Positions 34,801-47,100 of a stretch of 64,000 bases of DNA are shown here, piece by piece. Within the stretch, counting starts at the first letter, position 1. Each line of letters starts with the position of its first letter. Origin of the DNA: Sclerurus mexicanus (lineage: Eukaryota; Chordata; Aves; Passeriformes; Furnariidae); contig VWZF01006903.1 in the NCBI GenBank assembly GCA_013396755.1, forward strand, positions 1,584,968 through 1,648,967, in the 5' to 3' direction. The translations under genes and the position numbers were made by a program. The notes under the pieces were generated by a model, which was given only the letters and a program-made list of their open reading frames with translations, searched no databases and was not told where the DNA came from.

Positions 34801-37800
34801 AGGCAGTTCTGCTGCACCTACCAGTGGGCTTGGCAGCCTGAACTCTTACCCGACAGTGAAAGTGAAGGTAGTGCAGTAAAGGAACAGGATAAGAACTTGC
34901 AATCAAAAGCATTCTTGAAAAACCTTTGCATCTGTGCCAAGGGAGCATCTCTGCTGGTATCATCCCAGACAGGAGCCCAGAGCAAACAGGATGAAGGGCA
35001 AAAGGCAGAAGCTCTAGTAGAAAGTCCATCAACGATACTATAAGTGACGTGAACTGTGAGCCAAGAAATGAATAAATTATAACATCAAAGTCTGCTCTCC
35101 TGTAAGTGACAGGTTGCTAAATTAATACTTAATGTTGGGGAGATCATTACCAGCAGAAATGTTTATGTGTTCTCTAGAAGGGAAAAAAGCGCATCTTTTT
35201 TTAAATTACTGTTATTGGCATTTCTATTGACAAGGAGAAATACAGAACCACACAAAACTGCCTGAATCACAACATAACACTTCAATGTGTCCATTAGCTA
35301 ACGCTAATCTATAATTTAGTACCATGTAGGTACTCAGGAAATCCATTAATCTATATAGATTGTTCCTTCAGGATCAGTGCTTCAGGTTACTTTACATAAG
35401 GAAAGGCATCGAAGGTCTAGGACACTGTTTAAAAAACCCCACGGATCTTCAGAAATGCTCACTAGGAATTTCAGGAAAGACATCTGACAACTAAAATGCT
35501 TGATAACTTCGAAAAGAATATACTCACTGAAAACGTCCACCACAGAAAATGTCTGCAAAGACATAAAAGAACTTAATTGACTTTGAAAATCAGTCAAAAC
35601 TTGTTCAAAATTGTGATCCCAAGGTTTAACCCTAGCCATTTCTTTTCTTTACACAGATGGCCCTTCTGTTCGACTGCAAAACAAGTTTGTCAAGGAAGGC
35701 AAATATATTAATGCTTAATATGTTTTAATGTTCTTTGCTAACTGCCTCTCCTTACCAAATCAAAGTTGTGGGGTAAAAAAATTGAGACAAAACCATGAAA
35801 ATCACAACTGAAATCAAATAAAAGGAAGACTTATCTCCAGTAAACAGGTATTACGGTTACTTCCCCTGAGTAAAATGCTGTGCTGTGAAGACTTACAACT
35901 CCCATCCACTTTTGAAACAAAACCCCCCCGAGCGTGCCCCGGTGATAAGCAAAATATCAGAACAGGTTCAGTGTTACATTCCAATGAAAAGCACAAGGGA
36001 ATAGAACAGCACTGGCACAATTCAGGAAAGAGAGAGACGCTCTGTGACACAGTAGTAGTCTTTATATTTATTGAAAACCACTTTTCTTTGCAATACTGTG
36101 CTGTAAGCCAATTGTTACCTTTCTCAAAGATTCCTAATTTTACAAGTATTAGTTTCCCCCAGTGGCCTCAGTTGTTCATACGGATTTTCACACATACAAT
36201 ACTTTCTCTATTGTAAGAAGCTGGAGATGGAAAGTCTTTTGAAATCTTTTCACCGCCAGAAGAGACTGCTTGATGAGATCATGAGCTTGGCAATGTACAA
36301 AAGGGAAAAATCCCAAAACCCTTGTTTGAGGACACAGAGAATCACGTTCAGGTGTGACAGCAATCAACGGAGATTTTATTAATGGCAACACAGAGATTAT
36401 TGCTGTGCAGTGAGTGCTCCAGAGTGTGAAGAGCCTTTCCTAGTACATCTGCCAGCTCTGGCTGTGAATTGTGAGTTCCTTGTTATGATGGATGGTTCAG
36501 GCTCACTAAGATAAGCACAGGCGGTGGCCAACCCTACCTGGAGATCATCTGACCAACTATCCTGAGTTACATGGCTCCTGTCATGAAAAAGAACCGGAGC
36601 AACTGAACTTCTACTGCATTTCTCGGAAAAACTTAATGAAAATTTTCCAGTGTAAGCAAAGAGGTGATTCCAAATCACTACCTGCCACACAGATCTGCTG
36701 AGAACTTGGGGATGAGGACTGGTAAGCAGACAGAATTTATTTTCCTCACTAGCAGAAATGGGAAACAAGGCAAATTGGAAAGGCGATATGCCTTAAGAGA
36801 GAATCCATGCTTAGAACACCTTGAGGACAGGCTCCATGAGAGCACTCAAAGCTAAAGGAGACTCCAACTATTAGTTTGCTCTGAAAACCAAAACTGCTGT
36901 TCTTTATGCAAAAACTACAGTCTGCAGGACAAAGCAAGTCTCTCACCCTTACCTTCTTTACAACTCCTCTTTAGGATTTCAAAAATTAACTGCTTATCCC
37001 AGCTTTATCTGAAGGAGATATGACATTTCATGAGACTTATTCATATTGTCATGTGTCTAACTAAAAGGAGATTTCTAGGAAATACTGTTTGTAATAGGAA
37101 TGATAGCGTGCATCTGCTCCCTGCTCCTCTTCTGCTCTGCAGTGTTTTCAATAGCAGACTACACCTAAATTTGATGAATTTTCCACAGAACTCCGTGGTA
37201 GTCAGAGAGCCAAAGTCACCACTGAAATCTTGGCAGAGGCCAGGCTTTAATTCACCAGTAATGCAACCCATTAGAATTGCAGATAAACTGTTTAAATGCT
37301 GGATACATCCGTGCAAGTTGTATATGAGAACCTGTCATTGATTTATCCTTTGCCAACCAGTTAAGCACTCTGGAACAGAACACACACTGTCAGAAACCTA
37401 CTAATGTTCATTTCAGCAACACAGCACCTATGAGTGAGAGCAAACAGTACTTTACAGGCATTCTTCTGTACCCTGAAGAGATACAGATTATTGGATGAAT
37501 TTTTACCATTTACTTTTCTTTCATTTCTTGACTTCACAAAAGCATTAATGCATTGATTTTTTTAAAGTCAAAGCCACTGATGAAAGGGTATCACCCTTTG
37601 CTGTACTATATAGTGCTGTCTGCCGCCCTCCAAAGGCACTGCTCCAAATTAAAAGATGATTAGACTCTCTAAGGTGACCTTGTGAATATCAGTAATGTGT
37701 TTACTTTCCTTGCCTTCCAAATCAACCTCACTCAATTTAGAAGGGAATAAAAGATGGTTTTTCTAATTGCCAGCCCTGAAGACTCTTACAGTTTTCTGAG

Positions 37801-40556
37801 ACTCCAGCTGAGTCCTTCAAGCTTGTGCATCAGCAGGAACAATAAAGATAGGGAAATAGTTAATGGTTCTCAATGAAGAGAGCAAGTAGTTAATGATTCT
37901 GGGAGCTACCTGCCAGCAGAATAGACTCCAGCTCACTCGTTCACAGCTGTGCTGAATCTGCAAGGCTGACAAATACAAAGCAATAAAAGTTTATTTTTGT
38001 CACCAAAACGATAAGTCATAATTCACTACACACAAATAGTTCACAGTTGCTCTGCAAGAAAGGGGCTGATCTGCACCTTAATTTCATAGAGCAGTAAACC
38101 AGAGGGGTTTTTCTGCCTTTTTCCTGAAAGGGCACCCATTATAGGAGATATAATGTTAGCGTAGGCAGCGACTTAGGAAGTCCTACCCGGGATGTGGGGC
38201 TGACTGGTTTTATTTTAATGGAGTTCCAACATTATCCCAAACAGCTGGCTTCAGTCATGGCCAATGCATTTGACTGCCTTTACCTGAGGAAACTCTGAAG
38301 TTCCTCTCCAGAGCAAAAGACTAACCTACACTCCCAGCAGGCTCACAAAGGATGATGAAGAATAAGCTTTCTTCCACCTAAGCATGCAGAGCTAGAGCAA
38401 GGCACTGGGTCACCAGTTAATCTCCTACGGAGACAGAAGAAACAGCAGTTGTCAAAATGCTTTTCTGCCACTGGGGCTCAGTGCTTTGGCCATCACAAAA
38501 CTGGCCCTAAGAGAACTTGGCTGAAATTGCCAGCTTGGAAGTGCAGCATTCATTAGACTGCACTCCCAAACACTGCTAGCGATCCCTAGCAATGCTTGCT
38601 GGACAGCTTGCAGCACTTGACTCAGCAACTGCTGGATCAGAGTAGCAGCTATTGCCCCAAATAAAACATCTCCAAGATAAAGCCACTTTCTATCCACACA
38701 TCAAAAGTCACGGGACTATCTTTTCCATGATGTCACTTAGTTACTTTTGTCCCATGCTGCTCCTTGCAGAAGACGACGAGCTTCCCTTCACGATTTAGAG
38801 ATGAACACTAGAAAAGCCTGCTGCTGAGTGGAAATTAAAGCTGTAGTAACCATTAGGCTGAGAAAAATGGGTTAATTTTAGGAGAGAAATGTGGCAATAC
38901 TTATTCCACCTTCCCCTAAGCCAGACTCATCTAGGTACTCCTAACAAGATGCATGGTTGTGGCTCACACATGTACTCTTCCACATTCAAATACAGCCTCT
39001 GCCCAATTCCAAACTGGTGCTTGCATCCACGGCCTGTGGTGCCTTTTGAGACTGGTCATCTTTAACCCTGCCTACTCAAGACAAGCTCTACATTTCCATG
39101 TGCCCCACAGGTCTGTTCTTTTTCCTTTATTTTTCGGAAACGTCTGAAAGGAAAGGTCACATGAAATGCACCATATGGAGCAAAACAGAGTATGCCAGCT
39201 CTTTTCATTTTGGTATCCAGAACAAAGTCCACACACACCTTTTTATTTTTTAGATTTTTTTAAAGTAACTAACAATCTGCACAATTTTACAGAAGGCTAC
39301 CAAAACAAACTAACTAGAACACCACTGAGCGCTCTCACATAACATCCTTTTAAGCCCAGGTGCAAGTCAGAATCAGATGTGGACATCTATTTTCTCTTTA
39401 TTTTCAGGCAAGCAGGCCTATCTGCCTAACTTTATTCATCCCCCCCTTGGGAAGCATTCCTGCTGCCTTGGTTTTACGATGCCAAAAGGTAGCTTCTGTG
39501 AAGAGTTTAATTTTCATGCCAGTACAGGAAGGCAAAAATTTCTCCTGGAGGGTAGATCAGAGCAGGACCTATAACTAGGCCCTCAGAGTATCACTTCTGA
39601 TAAAGCTCCCCACTGAAGAATGAGGGAGAGGAGAAAGGCTGACTTCTTAAATTATGTCCCTTAAATCAGGCAATTTCAGTATTTTCTTATGGCTGAAATG
39701 GAACATTTTGGGTTTTGAAGCTGTTCCTGATTTTTTATACTTGAATTCAATCAAAGCCAGTCTATTTGCATAAAAAGCCCATTTGAAAATAACTAGCTAG
39801 AAGTGCCAAATTGCCAGCCCTGGAGGTGAAGCATTTTTACGAGCAGCGCAGAGTTCTCATGAGCAGAGGCAAAGTAAAACCATCAGCACAGTCACACTTC
39901 CAGTACCCTTCATACATGCCTGGCACATAAAGACCACCAAAAGCGATGGGAGGGAAGGATTAATTTCAAAACTCTTTGAAACTGTACAGTCTTTGCTAAA
40001 AGTGCTAAATAGCTTCAAATGTGTATCAACATGTACTGTCCTTTATTTGGAACTCGTAAAAAAATATTTTGGTTCATTCCCCATTGAATTTTAACTGGTA
40101 ATTAGCTTTGCAGAGATCAGAAGGTAAGTCGTGTGTGATGCAACTTCTAACCATTTCCACCCTGAAATGAATCAGAAAAATGGGAAACTTAATGGTAGAA
40201 GCTTCTTGTGACTCATGGTGGGTTTATGAGTTGTCAGAGTGAAGAATAAATGCAGTAGCGTAATGGGAAAATATAACAGCCATTATGTACGTGACAATAG
40301 CCCAGGTGCAGTTTCAGAGTTGAGAATATCCTCATCCAGCAAAAGCAATTAAATACATGCTTAACTTTAAGTAATCCCACTGGAATCTACAACATCTAAA
40401 AAGTAAGCAGTAATCATGAAGCAAAATGTTACTCCCCATTCTGAAAGAATATTTATATAACTGGGTGTTCTAACCGAGGCAAAAGAAGAATTGCATCAGG
40501 AATTGCATTCTCACTGCTGAAATTGTTTGCCAAAACTTTGAGCTATTAATTTAAGA
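31843..40556. other. Non-coding sequence, nothing firm
   Basis: Nearly 9 kb without a recognised gene or repeat. The stretch 34030-34300 is AT-rich and undecayed ('GGATAATATAGTTTGGATTA', 'GGGAATAATTACCAGG') and could be conserved regulatory DNA. A 13-bp near-identical pair 'AGTTAATGRTTCT' occurs at 37858 and 37888. A short inverted repeat AAAGGGT/ACCCTTT lies at 37583-37599. Confidence 0.55.
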
Positions 40557-40570
40557 GTGTGTGTGTGTGT
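40557..40570. repeat. (GT)7 microsatellite
   Basis: Seven perfect GT dinucleotides followed by a short AT-rich run. This is a simple repeat with no other feature attached. Confidence 0.9.
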
Positions 40571-43500
40571 ATATCTATGTGAAAGAGGACAAAAAAAATT
40601 CCTTATTTGCATTTGGAACCCATTTGCTTATGTGTTGGAAACAGCAGAGTTCCTGGAAAGTGAAGCATGGATACAAGAGACCCCTGCAGGGCAATGAAAT
40701 GAGTGGGGGGAAAGTATTTTGCAGTTATCTTTCTCAAGTACATTCCTAATTCTGATTCTAAGTCACCTTAAAGTCCACCCTCTGACACTCTTGGCTTTTT
40801 CTCATGCATTACCTCTTTGGCAAACAGCTGGTTTGTTGTGCACGATCCTGTTCAGCCATGGTTTGCTACAACCACTGCCTTTCTCATAGCACAGCCAAGT
40901 TAAACACCAAGCCCCTCTTGCTTTTCTGTGAATTGCTGGATGAAGTACTGGGGACACAGTGCATGGACATCTTATTTAAACAATGGTTGAGAAAAAGCCC
41001 CATGATGGATGAGGTGCTCAGCGGACTGGCTTCCCTAATAACTCACTAAACCCAAACAGCTCATGAAATTTTTTTCCTAACAGAGCTCAGCAAACCAAAC
41101 ATAATTGTGTCTTTCAATTGCTTTGAGAATGAACCACTGAGGTGCTGATAAAGAGTGGAGAGTTTACAATTCTCTCACAGGGGCTTTCTGATAGTAGCAA
41201 GCTCAGAGAACACCCAGGATGACAGAAAGGGTTCTAGTCTGCCTTTTTGGGGTGATGACAGTCAGCAGTTTGTATGCAATGAAGGGAGCATTCACCCAGA
41301 CAGTCAGGGTTGGTGAGAACAGAGAGAATCACAAAACATCCTTTTGTCTGCTGCTTGGGCACACCGAGGGCAGGCCTATAGCACAGTGTCCACTTGGACA
41401 GCACAGTAACAACATCTCTGTCCCTGCAAAGCACACACCTTCTGCTCTGCATCACCACACTCCTCCCTGGGGCACCCGGCCAGCCAAGGGTGCTGCCTGC
41501 AACCCAGTGACAGCAGCAAGCAGCACCACCAGCACTCCGGAGCACAGGACAACTCTGCCATTATTCAGAAATTACATTTACAATAGCAAACTGAGAATCA
41601 GGCTTGGGTAGATTCTGATGACTCATAAATCAGATCCAGAGTGGCGCAGTCAGGTGCTACCACATGGCTTAATCTCGCAGGTAGCCATAGCAAGTTCACG
41701 ACCCTTGCTGCTGTCCCCATCTGCCCAGGCAACAAAAAACTCCTTTCTGAAAATAAAGTGACAACTGTACGATAACTTGCTTAGGATTTTCAGTTCCCAG
41801 AAACCTACGGCAAACAAAAAAGACACAGGAAAGCCACTCTAAGGACGAGGGTGCTTAGAATTAAAGATTCCCACGTGTGCCACACCTGTTGTTCCACTCC
41901 CACTCCAGCAACACACAACTTGGGGCCTTCCCCCGCCTCACCCTTTTATCGTATTTTAAAAGGCACCAAGTCTGTTAATTAGTGTTCAGGAAACAATGCA
42001 AACTACCTGAAAGCAGCTTTTCTGCCACTGATCACTGACAAGCTAATAGGCCTGACATTTCCTTCAGCACACTATTCCCTTGATTAATGCAGCTGCACAA
42101 TTATTTTTTTCAAAATTTGTATAATACTCTCCCATGACAGGAACTGATTTATAAGACAAAGATTAAGAAGAGGTGGACTTTCAGTAGGGGAGGAAAAGTT
42201 ATCATGATGTTCACAGTCAGGGCGGCTGTTACACTGACTGTTTATTACTAAGGTAATAGCAAGGATCTCTTGAAAGGCAGAGAGGGGTCAGCAGCAATTT
42301 CCTGTGATGGGGACCCATTGCTAAAGTTCTCAGAAGAAGGGAGAAGCATTTCATTTGTGGCAGGCAGCAATTCTTATTACTGGACTATGAGAAGATGGTA
42401 ACTGGTATGGCAGACCCCTTGTGGGAATGAAGGCAGGCAGAAAGCAGCAGGCAGTGCTGCACAGAATGCCTCAGGATCACAACCGGGCATTCACCTAACA
42501 CATCCGCACTCCCTCTCCCTTCCTGTGTTACTGCCATGTTTCTTTCCTCCCACCTCTTTCTCTCCCACCCCTGCCAATCACTGAGGTCCTGCAAGATCAG
42601 AGGTCCCTCTTTTTCTCATGGTTAAACTTGGTCTTCAAAAATGACCCCAGCTCTCATTAAACCACACTTCACTGCCATGCAAGCCATGTCTTTGTGAGCC
42701 ATATATTCACACCCCATTGTGTCCTACCGCAGTCCCTCCAGTGGCAAAGCTGGAGGAGTTGCCCTCTCACTGCAGTCATGCTACAGCTCACACCGTGATC
42801 AGGGTTATGGCTCCTTTCCCTCCCTGCTGAAGAACTTTTCTCCCTTTTTTCTTTTGCCTGTCTGACTCCGGCTCAGCACAGAAAGGTGTATGAAGGCTGC
42901 CTGCTCCACTGATGTCTTGAACAAGCTCACAGCGCTCTCTTATGTGAGACTGCCAACACTTCTTCAAAAGACTTGCACAACAATAAAGCCCTTCTTCAGT
43001 ATTTCAGTCTGAATTATTGAAAACAGGTTGCTATTTTTTATTTATCTTGTTGTTCTTTGCAGGGTCAAGCTGCCTCCAGCTGTCTATCCCAAAGCTCAAT
43101 GGCTGCTCCAGCCTCTTTGTGTAAAGCAGTTTTCTTGTCTTCATGCTTACACACATGAAAAGTAACAGTAACTTCACACTCACTCTGAACTTTGCATTTT
43201 CAAGTCTGAATGAATTTGCCATGTGAAATACTCGACCTGAGAGGTTTGGTCTGGATTTTTATTTTCAGGGTTTCCTCGGCAAAAGGCCACCATTCTCTCT
43301 GCATGTAAACATGATCCCTTGCCCAAAATCATCAGCTGGACCCGGTGGATTGAAAAAGGAAACATTTGTTGTTTCCAAAGTTTCCTAAATGGGTAATGGT
43401 AAAATCAATACCCTCTGATGACTCTGCCTGGGGTTCTTGAGGAAAGTATCATACATGGCCTTACACTAAGTTGGTACCTATCTATCCTTCTGCTCTCATT

Positions 43501-43764
43501 CCTTCCTTTCCTCAAAGTACACTTTAAATCCATTACCAAGTTTGAAATATAAGTACTTCCAAAAGGCTGTATGAAAAAGGCAGCCCCTTAGAAGAGAGTT
43601 TCCTTAGCTATAAAGTCTTAGACCCCAATGAGGTTTTTTTATTCCCTACATATAAAAGATACAGTAGCTATAAAATCCACTCACTCCTTAATGCACAGAA
43701 AATCCCATCCACACCAAGGATCAACCATGGAACCAGATTTTAGAAGCCTAAACCTCTTCACCAG
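40571..43764. other. Non-coding sequence, nothing recognised
   Basis: About 3.2 kb of unique DNA. Overlapping open frames at 41219-41611 (both strands, up to 130 codons) have no domain and look like the chance result of a stop-poor, GC-richer patch. Confidence 0.6.
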
Positions 43765-43856
43765 ATGTACTGTTCATTGAGCTGTCAGTCTGAGAAAGGC
43801 CATGCTCTGACTGCTGGATCTGACTACGCAACAGACTATGCCTATGGACAGGGACA

Positions 43857-43888
43857 CTCCCGTGAGGGAGACAGGTTCAAATTCCTGT
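43857..43888 (+). other. tRNA-like paired hairpins with B-box-like motif
   Basis: Two adjacent stem-loops are present: CTCCC-GTGA-GGGAG (43857-43870) and ACAGG-TTCAAATT-CCTGT (43871-43888). The second resembles a tRNA T-arm with one extra loop base and contains a B-box-like GGTTCAAATTCC. The first sits where the long variable arm of a Leu/Ser-type tRNA would be. No convincing D-arm or acceptor stem was found upstream, so it is not a tRNA gene. It may be the worn head of an old SINE whose tail lies at 44108-44275. Confidence 0.4.
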
Positions 43889-44107
43889 TCACCTCAGTTC
43901 CAAAAGTGAAACCTCTCTCTTCCCTGTCTGCACCAGATGCCTCTGCCACCAGGCTTCTAGCTGCTCCTTTGCTACAGCATGTGACATTTTCATTGGCTTC
44001 TGGAGACGCGTCATTTCCAGGACACTAATGAATTTCCATGCAAGGTTTCAGTTGCAGTGAATCAGCTTTTTCTAATGAAAAATGACACTGACAGAAATTT
44101 CTCTGCC

Positions 44108-44275
44108 AGCGCTCTCACATTGGATAACCTTCAGAAACTCAATTCACCTCTGTGTTTCTCCATCTTGAGACAGGGCAATAATAGTGACCTCTTCCATATA
44201 ACCCTCTCTGAGATCAATGGACAAAAGCACAGTGTAAGAGCAAAGCACCATTATTATTTATTATTCTAAGCATCA
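44108..44275 (+). mobile_element. Ancient MIR/L2-type (CORE-SINE) 3' tail
   Basis: Blocks in order match the amniote MIR/L2 3' region. 'TTCACCTCTGTGTTTCTCC' followed by 'ATCTTGAGACAGGGCAATAA' and 'TAGTGACCTC' corresponds to the usual 'cctctgtgcctcagtttcc..atctgtaaaatggggataat' order with a small deletion. 'CTGAGATCAATGGACAAAAG' then 'CACAGTGTAAGAGC' corresponds to 'tttgagatctatggatgaaaagc..ctatataagagc'. The end 'ACCATTATTATTTATTATT' is the terminal ATT-rich repeat. Such remnants predate birds and are usually well decayed, as here. Whether it is a MIR-like SINE or the end of an L2 LINE cannot be told from the tail alone. Confidence 0.7.
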
Positions 44276-46940
44276 CAGAGACGACAATGGAAAAGCAAAA
44301 TACTATGATATTCACTAAGGTAACAAAATAAAGCCATTCCTCTGGCAACACTTTTTAAATGTTAGAGCTCAGGCTTTCTTTTTTCCTTTGGGTAGATAAA
44401 GGGTTGATACAATTCCCTGTATAAAAAACTGGGAAAAAAAATAAAAAAAAATCACTTCATCTCAAAGTAGGCAGGCAAAGCAAACAGAAAAAAAAATGTT
44501 CTATAAGCATACAAGGAGCCACTGATACTTTTGTCTCACAGCAAGCAGCACTTTTCTGAGCACACAAGGAATCAGTCATGAAAAATATCTCCATAATGCA
44601 AACATCAGATCCAGAATTCTACCCTTCAGGGGTAAAATTCTTTGATATCTCAGAATATAACTTAAATTCCAGTAACAAAAGCAGATTAAGCACTCCCTAT
44701 CCTAACATTCACAAAAACCCCACACAGAACAATGTTTAATGGAATGAATCTCCACATCAGCAAAGTATTTATATGTTTAAATATCATTCAGCAGAGATTA
44801 CCACCCAAAGTTCAGCGAGATTATAAAATATTGCAAGACACAGAAATGTTCAAGACACACAAAAATCCACTGCCTTCTGCAGACAGCTTTGGAGGTACAG
44901 AAACGCCAGCTAGGCTAGTGGAGGACACTTCCTCAACACCAGTCTCCTCAGGCTGAAGGGCCTGTAGTCAGCGAGAGATTCAGAGCTGATCTGTAGCACC
45001 ACTCCATTGGAAAGGGTTCCATTTCTCCTTTATTTAAAAGGAACTATTTGCCCAGTAATTGCCCAATTACTGTGTTAAATTCCTTGGAAGATGAGCTCTG
45101 GCAAATGATGTTGCAGTGGTTTAAGCCAGTCCCTCTTCTCACTAACTTCACCTGCCCTCACACCCCGTGCTGGGGCTGTAGTGAGCCCAGAGATGCTCCT
45201 GGGTGGGAAGCACAAGCCCCAGCCCTGGCTGCTCCACTTGAAACCCAGGCAGCTGACTGAAATGGCCAAGAACAGCTCCCCATTCAGTGCCCAAATGTGA
45301 AGTGGACCAGAGAAGACACAAGCACAACTCCCACCCTAGACAACCTGGGAACAAACTGGGACCTCTGGAAGAAAGGCAGCAGGAAAAGTCACAGGAGTGT
45401 GGTGACATCAAGACAGATCAACCAGGCAAGACTGATGCTGAGTGTGGACAAGTTTGAGATACCCAAGAAAGTTCACACCATCAAATCTCAGGAGCAAAGG
45501 CCTCCTTTACTTGATACAATCCTGACTTCCTCAGGCAGACACTCCACCTTACCTTAGTGCTTTATGTCCTATTCCTTGGTGTTTCACAGTGATCAGGATT
45601 TACACATGTGGACTCTTTCTTGTTCTAAAACCTCTGTACACATGTGCCAACAAAGGCACAAAGTCCCCCCCAAAAAAGAACAAGAAGCTACATATATCAC
45701 AATACATTTTATAAGGGCCAAGTTCCAGCTTCCATGCCAATATAAATACAGAAACAAGAACACTTAGTACTCAAGGAAAGAGCAGTTTATATTCACTGAT
45801 GTTTAGGCTGCTGCAGTAGGTTTTGTCCTGATCTTCCTCCTCCCCACAATTCCACTGTCTTTCAATTATCCAGGTGCCAAAGTATAAAAACCCTTCTAGA
45901 ATCAAGGGAAATGGGAAAAATTATGTCTCTTCCACTATCTACATCTTATTTCCCTACATCTTCTACTTCCAGAGTATTTTTCAATTAAGACGCAATACAG
46001 CATGACCATAAAAATTATCACAGGCTCCTAAAAGACCCTCTTGGCTTTGGAGAGAGCTTTTAAAATGTTAAAGAATATCTGTCAGTGTTCAAGTCGTTAA
46101 AAACCTTTGGAAAAGATTCAAACTCTGTGCCTGGGAGAAAGAATTATTTCTGTAATTGAAAGAAGAATAGCAAAACACAAGTTCTTTAATAGCACTTGGA
46201 CTCTTGGGAGATTAAGCATCAGCTATCTTGTGAATTCAAAACATACACTTGGGCTGCTTTTTTCTGCATTTGTTAGTTTCAAGGTGAAAACGTATTATTT
46301 AATAAAATATAATTAGAGCATTCTGCAAAGGAAGTTCCAGATCCCTAAAAAAATAACCATGCAGAAGCAGATGAATCTTCATACAGAGATTAATCCATAC
46401 AGAGGGGAAATGAAAGTTAGCCTTCCTGCCAGCCCATAATTAGTTTCATATTACCCAGAAACTGAATGTATCTACTTGTGAGACACCGTGAGTTATTTTC
46501 ACACCTCAGGCACAGAGCAGTTCATCTAAAGTGACTTCTCCGTAGCCACCTATCATTTCTGCCCGAGATGGTTAAGTGGCTGCTTTGCAAAAGGCCACAC
46601 ATAGAAAGAAAGGTACCTAAAAGCAATGACCCTCCTAGCAGAAGATACCAATTACAGAAACAAAATAGGTCTCTGGTGAGCAGCAGCGTTAAGATGACAT
46701 TATTGGAGCATCTCTCTGGTCCTTCAATACCTTCAGGTACTTCACTGAATTTCATTTGCCAGAAAAGCCCTTTGCTTTCCAGCTCGCAAGCACAAGTACA
46801 ACTCTTTCTCTCCAGTGGGTCAGTCTGTTCCATCGCTTCCATTCCATTCTGGGCAGACAGCTACATAAATGATGGATGAGACACTGAACTTTTATAAAGT
46901 TCAGAAGTAACTCACAGTCAGTTCTATTGATTTTAAGCAT
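44276..46940. other. Non-coding sequence; hairpin pair near 45050
   Basis: No gene or repeat family was recognised. A perfect inverted repeat CAGTAATT-GCCC-AATTACTG lies at 45053-45072. Just upstream is a smaller one (TCCTTT/AAAGGA, about 45026-45042). A-rich low-complexity tracts occur near 44430-44450. Confidence 0.6.
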
Positions 46941-47100
46941 TGGGGGTGTGCTGGGGTGTGCTTCCTTTTTTTGCTGGGGTTTTGTTGTGGTGTTTGTTTC
47001 CGGCTTCTGTTTGAGGGGTTTTCTGTTGGTGTTATTTTGTTTGGGTGGTTGGTTGAAGTGTTTCCTGTTTGTTTTAAAATCTTGTTTAAGTTTGTTTATC
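46941..47100 (+). repeat. G/T-rich strand-asymmetric low-complexity tract
   Basis: The plus strand is almost entirely G and T, with runs such as GGGGG, GGGG and TTTTTTT. Positions 46941-47013 contain no A at all (73 bases). Degenerate 'TTTG/GTTT/GGTT' words suggest a decayed G/T simple repeat. The tract lacks stops in two plus-strand frames (46927-47109 and 46956-47285). These translate to Phe/Leu/Cys/Gly-rich strings that look like membrane proteins but are a composition artefact. Confidence 0.85.

Noticed and set aside
36530..36575. CR1-like 'GGAGATCATCTGACCAAC' string
   Set aside because: Too short, and the following sequence departs from CR1.
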